Position numbers and translations under genes: made by a program. Source: Dermacentor variabilis (taxonomy: Eukaryota > Arthropoda > Arachnida > Ixodida > Ixodidae). Taken from it: DNA of 64,000 bases. The DNA lies in assembly GCF_050947875.1 (NCBI RefSeq), contig NC_134577.1:71799139-71863138 (forward strand). The letters run 5' to 3'. The notes beneath the pieces were generated by a model. The model worked only from the letters and a program-made list of their open reading frames with translations. It searched no databases and was not told the origin of the DNA. This document shows, piece after piece, positions 44,641-57,139 of the stretch (its first letter is position 1; every line of letters starts with the position of its first letter).

Positions 44641-45835
44641 TCGTTTGTCGCGCTCATTATCGAAAGGCAATTTTCTTTATTACGGCGAAAATGGTGCACT
44701 CTGCCCTATAGTGGACTGTGTTGCGGACCAGTGTATTTACCTTGCGTGCTTCGATCCGGGAATGGCGCTTCTATGGTGTCTGAGCATTGAGATATTACGG
44801 TGTTGAAATAATTCCGGATGTTTCATCAGAGTCTCTTTTCACGGACCAGATATTTTTTACATGTAGTAAATCGATAAATCGTTCTTTTCTTTGAAGCCTC
44901 GTGGCAGATCCCTCTGTTAACGTAGCCAGTATGCCGTGGAAGCTAACAGAGAAAACGTCTTTAAAGAAACATGTTGGCATTGAAATGAAATAGAAATTTT
45001 GCATTATATCATTCTGTGCATCCCTTCTTTTACGCTCCATAAAACTATATAATACGAGCTGGAACATATATTACAAGTTCAGGAACTGAGCAAATTAATG
45101 TAATCGTGAACTGATAGATAATGGCATATATATCCATTTGACAGAGTTGCCACTGCCAAAAAAACTAGAAATCTGGGTTTGTGCGTTTGGTAGCAATAAA
45201 CGAACAAGAGCTGCATCAGCTTAAGAATATCCTGAAGCAAGATGCGTGATCGGACTAGTTGGTTACGTATATATTTATTCGAACACGTAATCACCAATTC
45301 AACTACCGCGTTACCAATTTGCGAAACAGCGCAAAGCCATTTCAGTTTTTTTTCTCGAAAGGAACGAGATAGCTTAGAAAAGCACATCATTCTCTCAGCA
45401 GCCAAGATATGTCAAATCTTGATCAGGCAAGGAACTGAGGCGCGTACAATCCCTATTGGCAATAACCATGGCCCCATCTGTCAACCTTGGACAATAGCCT
45501 GCATTATTTACAAAGAATGCAAGGGATCACAAGTGGGAGTGATTGTTGCACGAAATAATCTCTGTGCAGAGTTCCGTTTTTTTTTCTCTTGAAACATTAG
45601 AGATATTGAAAAATACTGTCGGTGCGGTGCGGAGCTACGATTCTTTGGCAACCCTAAAACAAAACTTTCACATTCACTTACGATGCGAGTTAGATTCCTA
45701 AAATTATACTAACCTATTTGCACATTTCAAACTTTCGGAGAGTGCATTCTTGCCGAGTCAGAACCTGTCATTCTACGCAGTCCTCTTAAGTCACAACAAA
45801 CGACAGCTCATTGTCTGTTACGAATACTGACTCAT
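44641..45835. other. Anonymous DNA
   Basis: No recognised gene. Overlapping plus (45242-45592) and minus (45079-45405) frames oppose each other, and neither has a recognisable domain. Confidence 0.4.
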
Positions 45836-46439
45836 TTGTTTCGTACTTATCGAAATTCGCTACGAGCGCAGTTGCTTCTAAGCCACGCTCGCTACAAATG
45901 CGATTATACGGCATTGATCGCTCGCCACGAGAGCACCGGGTCTCCGGCATCGCTCGCTAAGACGGAATGGCGAAATCGAATACGAAGGAGCAAACGGGGA
46001 AGCACGTGCACTTCGGGCAAAACAATGAAAAAAAAAAGGTGCGCGGAAGCCACACGAGGAGGCGAGATGAATGTTGTTCCTGAGAAACACTGGAAGCGAA
46101 TTCGTGCTTGGGTGAGCGCACCGCAGAGCAAGGAACGCGGCAATCCTATCGTCGTTCGCTTGGCTGCCCCGCCACGGGAGTTGAGGTGCGCCTTTGCAAG
46201 TTGCATATACGTCGTCTGCGGCTGTGATCCTATAGAGATTGTTTCGGCCTACAGGGATTACGTGCGGCGTTCCCATTCCTACTGTGAGCACAGAAGAGCG
46301 CGTTGTGGAAAGTTTGAAGCAGCCGATTAGCATTGCTTGATGCCCTTGTCTGACGAGAAGTTTCGCGGAGGTACCGCTTCTCCGCATGTTGGGAGAGAGC
46401 GTCGGCCCTGTTGGTAAACCTAGAGTGAGCATCAGCTAG
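45836..46439. other. GC-richer segment with opposing unassigned open frames
   Basis: A 164-codon plus frame (45836-46330) and a 184-codon minus frame (46432-45878) overlap fully. Both are rich in Arg, Ser and Ala, as expected of GC-rich DNA read in two frames. No start context, domain or splice site favours either. It may hold an unidentified repeat or 5' exon sequence. Confidence 0.3.
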
Positions 46440-46690
46440 CCTCATTTCCCAGGATAGAGGGAGAGAGAGAAATTCAAAACAGGAAATGCAGGGAGGTTAA
46501 CCACACGCACGTCCGGTTTGCTACCCTGTACTGGGGGAAGGAGTATGGAGAGGAAAGAGAGAGGAGATGAAATCAGGCTCTGTCCTAGGGGTGAACGAAT
46601 AGCTGTGCTTGTGTTCGAAAATATCGGTAATGGTAAGGAAGTGCAAAGGCGCTCTTTAAATCGCCACGCTTGAACCACGCTTTCCGCTGA
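46440..46690 (-). mobile_element. LINE 3' UTR fragment, minus strand
   Basis: 'gcagggaggttaaccac', '.gtttgctaccctgtactggggg' and 'gagaggaaagagagagg' match the 3' UTR of the LINE at 36660-36790 (aggcagggaggttaacca, ggctaccctacaccggggg). No coding part was found. The open frame on the minus strand is incidental. Confidence 0.65.
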
Positions 46691-49009
46691 GGCACTGAAA
46701 AAAGTGCGTTTAGAGAAGACGAAATCCTGGTGAAATCGGCAATGGAAAACAAAGATGGAAGGCGACGGCTAGGTTTGTTATTTTCGCGTTATTCATGTTT
46801 AACTAAACAGAACGTATACGCGTCCGAACCCTAACCCACGCATCTTCCCACTGGCTGTCATAACTAAATGAATTCATTTTTCCCCTAATAACGGATGTGA
46901 CAACTAAATTTCGGCGAGCGAAAATACCGGAAAGATTTACGCGAATAACGACAGCTGTGTGTAAATTGGCGTTGGCTATGCGAATGAGGAGTTTCCTATC
47001 ATATTGCTAAACTAAATATTTAGGTTATCTAGGTGACTCCTAATAAACTTGCTCAATCTACGCGGGAATGAAGGCAGATTGCGTTGAGGACGTTCGAACA
47101 ATTACCAACGATGCAGTTTAAAGGAACTTACTTTTGGTGCGGTCTATTTTTCCGACGAACAAAGAGAGCCCAGAAAATAAATGGAACCTCATAACAAGTG
47201 CGCGCGCCTTGTATTTCAGCGCTCGCATACGTAACTCTAGTAAAATATGGGCCAGCTTATCGCACTTTAACGAACGGCTGCACTCTTTCCCCGGCGTTTC
47301 AGCATATTTCAGCGCGCATCTTCGGTCCCCACCGAACGCGAAGCCCCCGGCTTTAGATGTGCCTAAGATGCACGGCGTACTGGATGACGACGTTTACGTC
47401 ACCGACATTGCAGATGGCTCATGTGATAAGCGTTGGCCGCAAACCTGCCGCGCCGCTGGTGTCAGTGGTTGCCGCGAGGTGGCGTTAAGTTTGATCACTG
47501 CTCGAGGGTAGTGCCGCGGTCGTTTGCGCTGAAAAAGATATGTCCGTCCATTCGGGTCTCGCATGCGCGTTTCATTGCTTGTCGGCTTGAAGTTCACCAG
47601 TACGCTGACTTATTCCTCGTCTCCTAGCACGTAATGGCCTTCGGCAAGCCTGTGCGTCAAGGCGCCTGCGTGTGGAATGTTATAGTGGTGTGTTTGTGAC
47701 TGCCTGAGTTACAGCCAGGACTGTTGGTTGAACGGTGTTAACTCTGCTGTGACCCATGACACGTGACGGGCAAGGTCTTTTACGCGTTCACACGAAGATG
47801 TTTCGTTTCGTCCCGAATCATCACGATCTTGAGGAAATAATGGACACTTTGGTGACGAGACCTGTATCCCGGAGCTTCTCATTTTGAAAGAGAAGCCTTG
47901 GACTTTACTTGTCACCTCCTGCTGACGGGTATTTTCTTGTCTGATCGGGGATTACAAGGATACGAGCCACTTCGAATTTGCAAGTTATGTACCGCGCCGT
48001 CTGAGGTATGCTCGAGAGTGCTGGTTGCTCTTGCTTCAGAAATACGTGCGTACACAACAGCACATCTCCAGACCGATCCCAGCCGCACCTAATCACATGG
48101 ACCAAGATTCAATTGCAACGGTGATCGTGAGCAAAGGTTCGTCTTCGCTATAAGTTTAATGCATGACTTCCAACCAATTTCGTTAAACTTCCATAAAATT
48201 TTATTTTATTTTCTTTGGGCTAGCCCTAGACAGCATCACTGCGGCCGAATCACGATAGCCCCCCTGAAATCGAGCGCAAAGGTTTGAATAAGCGGTGTGC
48301 TGCTTAATCATTTGTACAAGTGTCAGGTTATTACGAGAGAACATTGAGCCAGATCGTCAAAATGCTCGTGATATGCCGTAGAAATAATACGTGACATCAA
48401 TATTAGAGAATCGGATCAAAATACAGGACATAAAAGGACAGGTGCTCTAGTCAGCAAAGTATTTGAACCGGAGGCTCGCCGAAAAGGTGAATATATCCGT
48501 ATTTTTCCACGCAAACTAAAATTGTAGGCCTGCTGGACAGGTCCCACTGTCAAGTTTGGTGTGTAGTCTTATATTTCAAGTCATATTCCCGTGCAAAGAA
48601 GAAAATGAGCGTTAAGTTGAAGCCTCTCCTTGTAAACGTTATCTCAGGGGCGTACATGCTGACAAAGAAAACTTGTCGGCAACGCTAAAGTTCAGTAATG
48701 TGCCACTAAAATGCGTGTTATTTGAGTAAAACTTTCTGCTGGCAAGTACATATTGATTGCGAAAAGGGCCCGGAATGGAGGCACAACCAGCTTCTATATT
48801 CGTGTTCGTGCATTTGCGCTATCAGCACCGATAGAAATATGAAAACAGCAGCGCGTTGCGTTCTCTGTGTAGCACACGCTCGCGGTAAATGGTCGACGCC
48901 AATGTTTGTAGCGAGACAAGCTCTGGTTTGCCCGGGGGGGGGGGGGGGAGTAATTGGCATCTTTTTTTAATCGGCAGTGATGAGGGCCAATATCCCACTT
49001 GCGGTCAGT
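46691..49009. other. Anonymous DNA
   Basis: No gene recognised. 47134-47511 is a 125-codon plus frame in a GC-rich patch (47180-47660) that could be a CpG-rich promoter or first exon, but nothing confirms it. A run of 15 G lies at 48934-48948. Confidence 0.35.
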
Positions 49010-49108
49010 TGGTTTCTCCATTCACTCTCGTGTCTATTTATAATTTCATTATTTCAATTAAGAGGTAAAAGTAATTTCCCTTGTCGTGTCCTTGGTGTTA
49101 TATATATA

Positions 49109-49184
<76 letters not shown>

Positions 49185-49262
49185 TTGCACTAACGTCATC
49201 GTGATCACCATGCTGGTGCATCGGCAAAGTGATAAGCTGGGTGCGTGACGTCACGAGAAAGA
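49010..49262 (+). repeat. SINE tail fragment expanded by a (TA)n array
   Basis: 49025-49097 ('atttataatttcattatttc', 'aaaagtaatttcccttgtcgtgtccttggtgt') matches the tail of the composite SINE at 23690-23752. It then runs into the (TA)n array at 49098-49181 and a further 80 bp holding the perfect palindrome CGTGACGTCACG at 49244-49255. The tRNA-like head is absent. Confidence 0.6.
49098..49181. repeat. (TA)n microsatellite
   Basis: Nearly pure TA over 84 bases with one TTTA interruption at about 49109. A second shorter (AT)n lies at 49266-49289. Confidence 0.95.
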
Positions 49263-49324
49263 TATCAATATATATATATATATATATAGTTACTAATCAT
49301 TTTCAGTATCGTTTAACAGTCAAC

Positions 49325-49432
49325 ATGGACTACATGGCCACAATTAGTACATGACTGGGGTAGTTGGAGAAGTATCAGAGAGGCCTTTGCCCCGCAGTGG
49401 GCGTGACCAGGTTGATGATGATGATGATAACA
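49325..49432 (+). mobile_element. RTE-clade LINE, 3'-end fragment 4
   Basis: 'catggccacaattagtacatgac', 'ggagaagtatcagagaggcctttgcc' and 'cagtgggcgtgaccagg', followed by (TGA)n, match the other RTE 3' ends here. Only the last 100 bases are present. Confidence 0.78.
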
Positions 49433-52400
49433 GTCACCTGGTCCCGAATGTGCACTGATGCGCCATTCAACCAGTCATCTGTATTTGTAGGTTCCATACT
49501 CTTTGGGAATCAGTAAACAATATTTTGTGGGAGCGCTTTGTGGGTTACATAGAGACTGTGCATAGTCGTTAGTTCTGTGAACACGGCCTCACATTCGTAG
49601 GTAGACTCGAAGACACCGTGTAAACGCACTAGTATTCAAAGCAGCTTGTTAATTCGATTGTCCGCTTGCGATGGCCACGTGTAATCACAACTCTTGCGGC
49701 TGCTGATCCGGCACCAGAACGGTGACCTCAGTTGCCGTTCACCAAGGACGTGGCGAAACGAAAGCTTAAGGAAAGCCCCCGCCAGCTCGGGTGCTAGTTC
49801 CTTCTTTCCCTTTCTTCGTGTTGCTACGTTGGACAATATGCGGCGGCAGCGGTGCATATTTTTTGCAAAGGAGCGCTGTGACCGTTGGGCAAGCTTCACC
49901 ATCGCCCAAACAACCACTTCCCGCTCGCCTCACAATAAGCGGTAAGCGCACGTGGGCTTAGTTTTGACGACCCCCTTTGTGCGATCATCAGGGCATCCGC
50001 TTTGTTTGGGCTGGCGCCGCGCACGAAGCTCATCCAGCCATGGGTAGCCGTGCAACGCTGGCAACGGGTGCGAAAGTCAAGCTCTGTCGCCGCTTCTTGA
50101 CTTGTATGTGGTTGGGCATAATGCATGCTTGACCTCTGCTAGCACAGTGTGACAGTGCGTTGATGAATGTTGTAGCACCAGAGTCAGTGAGGAAGGGGGC
50201 AGAAAAGGAGCAGGAAGGATGCGATCCCCATAGTACTTGAAACACTCTCGTCCAGCTTTAAAAATAGTTACGGCCGAGGTTCCACAATCTTTGTTTCACT
50301 AATTCACGGTCAGACAAGTGACGGTTGCCGTCAATGCGCAGGTGACAGAATCGGAGGCTGCAGGCCCTCACTGAACCGCCTACATTTAGCCACAACGACC
50401 ACCGTCCCCGAGGGTTTGTGGTGGAGCTGACTGTGCCTCTTAACTGCGCTGTTCTTTGTGGGTGAGTGCTCACGATCTGAATGTTTGTTATGCTGACTTG
50501 CTTGTGTCTTACGGCTGGAAAACTCAACTGCTGTTTCGATTCGAGAATGGGCATTGACTTGGGCCAATGCATTGTGAGGTTACCTTCTGCTCCATTCTAT
50601 TGCATGTTTGTCATACACAACGCGGGATTGGCTGATCGTTCTGATAAAGTAAGCGGAGCGCCTCTTAAGCAACTGAATATATGTGAAAGGGAAAACAATT
50701 GAAATAGAATCGTCCTGTTATCACGGCCCCGGTCAAAAGTTACACAGAGAACGAGCCCTCTGAACCGTGTCAATGAAGACGCAACCATAGATTTTGATTG
50801 GTTACTACTAAATTGTTCTTGCGAAAAAAAGCAACTTTGGTATATTGTTTCTTGAGTCTAATGCTTGAAGTGGGCTATTCGCACGAACTAACCCTTTTCT
50901 TCTCAAGAGACTGTGGATCGCTATTAGAGAAATCTAGGGTTGCATTCTTAGGTAGCCAAGGTACACGGTGAGAGAGTCAAAAAAGTACATGTGTTTTCTC
51001 GTTCCATCTTTAGTCTTAATTGTTGTAAAGCGCCAACGCTAGCGTCATAAACCATGGAAAGCACAGTTTACGTTTGAATTGGTCACAGAACCCTAAGTAT
51101 TTCACAAGCGCCTGCAAGTGCCAGGAAGTGTTTCAATAAACAGAAGCGCGGGTTGTTAGGGAGCTAACAAACGCGAAGCAGTGCTGGAGATAACAAATAA
51201 GGGGCTGTAAATTTGCATATCGAGACCGTGTTGTCCTATCCAATATTATTTGAAAACTCGTCCTGTAGTCATCCGCAATTGCGTCACAATGTCTAGTTAT
51301 TTTACTGACAAAATTACCCTAATGTATCATCACAAAAATATTTTATTACCCTCTGGTAAAATTTTATTTTGGTTAAATAGTATACCAAAGCCACATTTTG
51401 TTTCTAGAAGGTACTGCGCGAAAGAATGCTTGACTCAACAATAGCCACACGGAGGTCAATATCCGCTGTATCAAAATTCTAATGCCGCTGTGCAGATCTA
51501 CGGAAAGACGTAGACACTTTCAATGTTCAAACATTCATTACGGACTTTTCCTTCGAAGAAGTACACCTTGGAACTTAAAGACAGTTAAGCATAGCAACAT
51601 GAGCGTTTTTCTATTGCGCCTACAATCATCTCCATCCTGCCACCTCATTCATAGAAAAAAATAAAAACAATTTTGCACGGTGCATTGCATCATTTAGGTT
51701 GATTGACAACACTTACATCCGAATAACACAGCGCGCAGAAAAAAATACACAAAAGAGACTTTCCCTGCTGCATTATTATTATTTTTTTGATGCGCTGCTT
51801 CAGTCAATTGTGAGCCCTAGGCTATTTCTTTCAGTATTCACTTTGCACGGATTCTCGGTTGTGAATCAACTTTTTCCTAGTCGCTTGCGCCCACTGCATT
51901 GATTACATTACTCCGGAGCACAGCTCGAACCGTATTGGAAAGAGACAGAAAGACCTGATACTATTTCACTTGTTTTTAATACGGAAGTCATTTAAAACCG
52001 GGTAGCAAGTCTTGCTTACCTGTACTTCTCCCGCAACATTACGTTACTTGAATTAATTCTGTATCTATGTGGCTTTTCTGTTCGCTGTGAAATTACAGGT
52101 CACTTCATTGTTTCGTAAATATGTCACTGTTATGACATTCTAGCTCTCTAGAAACGTGAAATGGTGGTGTACCACCGTTGCACGTTTCTCTGGAAATGAC
52201 TGCACATTCAAAGCTGGCGTTCCAAAGATCACATCCATCTTCACGTTGGCAGTGCGACGCAGAGATTATGACCACCTCCTTGATTACATAATTCTGTCAG
52301 GAAAACTGTTTTTAAACAAATTACATAACCATGCTCGACTGCTAAAATGAGTATGTTTATGAACTACCCGCTCCTTTCTGTTACACCAAATGGCACTGAG

Positions 52401-55375
52401 AACAAGCAAATACAGTGCAAAAAAAAAAGCTTTCAGCGCATATCAGCATTGCTTGAATGCCCACCCTTTTTTTTCGGCCGTATAGCAGATGCTGTGCGTA
52501 AAGCCCTATAGGTGCTTCGATCTATGTGCGGCTTCCACGAAAACAATTTTATAGAAAGAGGGGGTTCTCGTCGGATCCCACAGACTACTACTGAAAGACG
52601 TGCGATAGAGAAGTGTCTTTTTTTCTTGTATCGCTCCTGCTGCAAAACTTGAAAGGAGGAAACACAGAAATGCACACTTGACGGAATCTCAAGGAGGAAT
52701 TTCTAAAAGCGAGGGTCGCGTGGGTGTAGCTAAGGGCAGCCCTAACGCAGTATAGGCCCGGACTCGTAGAAGGAATATCTCTGAGAGCACTGCTTCCCAC
52801 GACAATGTGCAACAGCTCTCGCAAAAAAACTATTTTTTCTTCAACAGGGCATCCAGTGACAAAAAGAAAGACTCCGCCAGCTCCCTCTCCCTTTTGGTAT
52901 TTTCATTTCAATATGGGATCTCCCGCTCGAAATTCCTACACGACGGTAGCCACATCTCGTGCAACGTATATAGTCAGATTGCCCACGCGACCAATAGAGA
53001 GCCGCGCATCATATCTCGAGTCAGGCAGGCAGGCGAGCCAACAGCGATGAGATTGTCGCATTCTTTTCTCCACGTCACTCCTTCTCCCCCGCCGCTGGGA
53101 GCACGCACCTCAGATTTCTCCGTTACTTTCTCAGGAACCACTTTCACTTCGCATTCTCCTTATTTTTATTTACACCGCGTTCACTTCAGTTATTTACCTC
53201 TTATGCGAATCCAAGCTTCTTTAAAACTTTTGCTTTCATCGTCGCCGCCTCGAAACTTCTATTTTCGTTTCTATTCTACGTGAACACTGTTTGCAATCAG
53301 ACACCCTCAGTGCGAGTAGCAGATATTGAACTTTCTTAGGAGACAGTTCGTGGCGCTTCTTCTTGTGACTTCTTTTTTCAAAACGCCGAAGTGAACAAAA
53401 GGATGCAACTTTGTTGCAGAAGCCTCAATGGGCAACTGTATGAAAAGCATTGCGGAGTGACTTACGGGGACCTCTTTGTAAACCGACAAGGCCACATTGA
53501 TTTTACGCTGCTGGATTCACAAGCGTCTTACTGAATTGCGTACCGTGAAGGTCATCTAGGGTCAGTATGTGTACCGCACACTCGATCAGGTATTACCGTA
53601 TTTTCACGCAAGTGACGGGAAAACAAACACCAGGCGAGGGGGTACTTTTAGCACTCAAGAAAAGGAAAGACAATATGACGCAATATTAACATGAAGCGAT
53701 GTCGCAAAGAAGCAGGAAACGCCGTAAATGAAAGCGGATACTCGCAGCGCTTCACTTATTGTTACTGCAAACTACCTTTGTGAAACTAAGGTTGAAGGAC
53801 CAGTGTGTAAGTCTTTGTCACTGTCGGCGAGAACAGCATCTTCGGTCGTGAGATCCAGCAGCGTTATTGTGCCAACAGCGCCTCAAGATTTCCCGTCATC
53901 CAATCACACACCGCGAAGCCGTTCGTGGATTGCACGGTGATGCACCGCGCGACATCAAAAACCGCTCACTTGACACACCTGCTCAACAGCGCTAATCGTA
54001 TTTCTCAAGCTTACGTTTCATACGCCATAAACACAATGATGCGGCACTGAAGCGTTGTAAATCAGAATAAGGACGGTGCAAGAACACACAGTGGCAACGG
54101 CCAGATGGTCACTCTTGCGCGAAGTGGCAGTCGGCACAAAGAGCACGACAAGCACACTCTAAAGATTATAACACCGTTGTTAATGTATAAAGAGCGTTCT
54201 GTTTTCGCGTGGCTAACACGCTCACATTGAAGGGGTAAGACCAAATTGTTGGTGGGAACCAATGATGGCACCAAAGAGATTGCTTGAGTGGAAGCCGCCT
54301 ATGTCGAGCTAGGGTGAAGCCGATGGCGGCCATCTTGCGGAGGGCAAAAAGTGGCCCGCCAAGAGTTTCGCATCGCTGTTCGCCGACTTTTGCAGTAGTT
54401 TTTAATTGCTTAATGGATTGTCAAGTTCTAATGCAACACCGCGGGCTATGAGGCGAGCAACGTTGGAGGTCTTCGGATTACATATTTCCGAATACCGTGG
54501 CATTTTCCTATTTTATCGGTGTCAATACACAATTTTCTCAATGTAAAAAAATTGCCGTCATTGAAATTATTCGTCTTCCTTACTGCAGTGTAGAAATTGA
54601 TCAGTCGTGAAAGCTGTCATAACAAAAAGTCATTAGAAACTTAAAATGTAGCATGACAAATAGCCTTACATGCAACAAACATGAGTATTGATTATTATCT
54701 TCGTGATCATCAGGTGTAGCTGTGGCTTTAGCATCCTCATTGCATGGAAGTTCTGAGAACTTTGGTGGCGGCCGTTTTCTGTTAGCCTGAAATATGAAAT
54801 TTTGCTTTACTTTAGAGCAAAACAACGCTTTTCGTCACCTTATTTAAATGAGAAGAATAATTGTAATTTGTAAACCGCTTGTACGCCAACTCTCCTAAAA
54901 AAACGCGAGCGCGCTTGCACATTTCGGGGTGCGCGCACCAACGCGCAATGGCAAGGTACGATGACTCGAGACACACACATCTGCGGCGATGTTTTTGCCC
55001 TCGCAAGAGGGCGACGCGGCGGCTTCACTTGATGGGTTCTCCCTCCACTTCAGCAGTTCTTCTTTAACCTCCTTGGATGGCCGGCACCTTGCTTGCCGAC
55101 TTTTTCTTGCAAGTAAAAATTATCACAGCAGTGATAGGCGACATAAAACCCCTGTAAAGTTTCATTTGTATCGCAGTGAAATATTCCTGTAGGATATTTC
55201 TGTGTGCCCAAAGCTGTCAGAAGAACTTAATAATTTTCACCGATGTCTTTTGTGATCGCACGTCTAGTTAGAGCGGCGTCGTCCCCCTCTACAAATTTTT
55301 GTAAGGCTCTAACCAGAGGGTGTGTACCCTGTGATCAGTGAAAGCCCTTACCAGTGGAAACATTTTTACAGTGCA

Positions 55376-55378
<3 letters not shown>
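49433..55378. other. Long anonymous stretch
   Basis: About 5.9 kb without a supported gene. GC-richer patches lie at 49640-50180 and 50300-50560, and a YY1-like 'gatggcggccatcttg' lies at about 54323. The longest frame, 52807-53283 plus (158 codons), is Ser/Phe-rich and unrecognised. This could be intergenic or intronic sequence of a large gene. I see no splice-linked conserved exons. Confidence 0.4.

Positions 55379-55441
<63 letters not shown>
55379..55441. repeat. (AT)n microsatellite at the LINE truncation point
   Basis: An uninterrupted AT array of about 60 bases. RTE coding homology begins immediately after it, so the array marks or caused the 5' border of that element. Confidence 0.95.
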
Positions 55442-55444
<3 letters not shown>

Positions 55445-55966
55445 GCCGGCAATATCATTACTAATATGGATGAGATAGTTCAAGTGGCTGAGGATTTCTA
55501 TAGAGATTTATACAGTACCAGTGGCACCCTCGACAATAATGGAAGAGAAATTCGTCCAGAGGAACTCGAAATCCCAAAGGTAACGCCGCAAGAAGTGAAG
55601 AAAGCCTTGGGAGATATGCAAAGGGGGAAGACAGCTGGGGAGGATCAGGTAACAACAGATTTGTTGAAGGATGGTGGAGAGATTGTTCTAGAGAAACTGG
55701 CCACCCTGTATACGCAATGCCTCATGACATCGAGCGTACCGGAATCTTGGAAGAACGCTAACATAATCCTAATCCATAAGAAAGGGGACGCCAAAGACTC
55801 GAAAAATTATAGACCGATCAGCTTACTCTCCGTTGCCTACAAACTATTTACTAAGGTAATCGCAAACAGAATCAGGAACACCTTAGACTTCTGTCAAGCA
55901 AAGGACCAAGCAGGATTCCGTAAAGGCTACTCAACAATAGATCATATTCACACTATCAATCAGGTG
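55442..55966 (+). mobile_element. RTE-clade LINE, left part (RT fingers)
   Basis: An uninterrupted frame contains NMDEIVQVAEDFYRDLYS, ALGDMQRGKTAGEDQVTTDL (RT entry region), NYRPISLLSVAYKLFTKVIANR (about 55801-55866) and FRKGYSTIDHIHTINQV (about 55917-55966). These are RT motifs 1 and 2 with the upstream linker. The endonuclease domain is missing because of 5' truncation. The frame is broken only by the insertion at 55967 and resumes at 57140. Confidence 0.9.
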
Positions 55967-56817
55967 ATTTTTATTAACGATATAGCTAAGAACATCCAGT
56001 CGAGCCTACGATTGTACGCAGATGACTGCGTTGTTTACCGCTCGATAAACAATCCAAATGACAGCAAAATCCTTCAAGAGGACCTTAATAAAATTTCGAA
56101 CTGGTGTACCACTTGGTGCATGACTCTAAATGAATCAAAATGCAATTACGTGTGCTTTTCTAGAAAAAAAAAACTGACGTTTCCCATTCTTACAGGCTAA
56201 ATAATCCGACAATTTCGAACGTAACAGGGGCCAAGTACCTCGGCGTTCACTTCTCAAGCGATCTGACTTGGCAAGATCACATTGCAGAGATTGCCGCGAA
56301 AGGGAATAACACACTAATGTTCTTGGCTCGAAATTTTCATCCCTGTCCTCTGGCAACCAAAAAGTTATTATACACGACATACGTAAGGCCTATCCTTGAA
56401 TACGCGTGCACGATGTGGGACCCTTATCAGGACAACCTTAAGTACATCTTAGAGCGCGTGCAAAACCGAGCGGCACGCTTTATCACTGGGAGCTATCGCA
56501 GATCTAGTAGCGTCACACAAATGAAAATACGCCTAGCGCTTACGACGTTAGCCGAACGCCGGCGCTGCTTGCGTCTCAAATTTTTTCATAAGACCTTTTA
56601 CAACCATACTGGCATTAATAAACCAAAATACATGCTTACCCCGCATTACATATCCCATCGCCGTGAACACCCATTAAAAGTAAGGCCAATGAAGTCAAGA
56701 ACGAACTTGTTAAAGTATTTTTATCCCAAAACCATCAATGAATGGAATGCTCTGCCTCAAGATACTGTTTCTAAAACATCAAATTCAGCCTTTTTCAATG
56801 AACTGCTTGACATGTGA
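55967..56817 (+). pseudogene. CR1/Jockey-group RT C-terminal half with one frame shift
   Basis: About 283 codons. Frame 1 runs to 56200 and ends TFPILTG-stop just after a run of ten A (56164-56173). Frame 2 carries NNPTISNVTGAKYLGVHF onward to the natural end FFNELLDM. Removal of this one shift would leave no other stop. The RT palm motif C (YADD) is present, but motifs before it and the endonuclease are gone, so there is no activity. The A10 slip could also be an assembly error. Confidence 0.88.
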
Positions 56818-57139
56818 TCATTTCGCGTGTTTCGATGTTCTTTCTTTCTTTATTTTTCTCTCTTTTTATTTTTCGCGTTTGCTTGCCTACTACATGTATT
56901 TCTGAGTGTATATCTGTACATATAGTCCATTTCTTCTTTTTTTTCCTTTTTGTTTTGGGGTAGTTATGCTGCCTGCACTGCATTATTCGTCACCGTGTTT
57001 TTTTTTTCTTTTTTGTTATGTAACCATAATTACAACTGTTTAACATATGTATCACTCCCCCCCCCCCACTTTAATGCTCTCTGAGCGAATGTGGGACTGT
57101 ATAATAAATAAATAAATAAATAAATAAATAAATACATAC
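55967..57139 (+). mobile_element. 5'-truncated CR1/Jockey-group LINE nested in the RTE
   Basis: It enters at the RT phrase FINDIAKNIQ, has YADD at 56015-56026, then a thumb and C-terminal region (NWCTTWCMTLNESKC, KYLGVHFSSDLTWQDHI, RPILEYACTMWDPYQ, LERVQNRAARFITG), a stop at 56815-56817, a T-rich 3' UTR and a (TAAA)n-like tail (about 57100-57133). The RTE sequence reads straight on across it (ATCAATCAGGTG then ATAGAGAAATG), so at most an AT dinucleotide is duplicated. One frame shift at an A10 run is the only coding damage, so the insertion is recent. Confidence 0.92.

Noticed and set aside
45836..46432. Opposing 164- and 184-codon frames
   Set aside because: Both are unassigned and fully overlapping. 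Neither shows codon, splice or domain evidence that would let me choose one.
47134..47511. Possible 125-codon gene in a GC-rich patch
   Set aside because: No recognised domain. It may only reflect a CpG-rich region. Kept as a note in the gap entry.
54315..54345. YY1-like promoter motif (gatggcggccatcttg)
   Set aside because: One motif without a TATA, initiator or downstream gene is insufficient, and I recall the surrounding sequence as a dispersed repeat.
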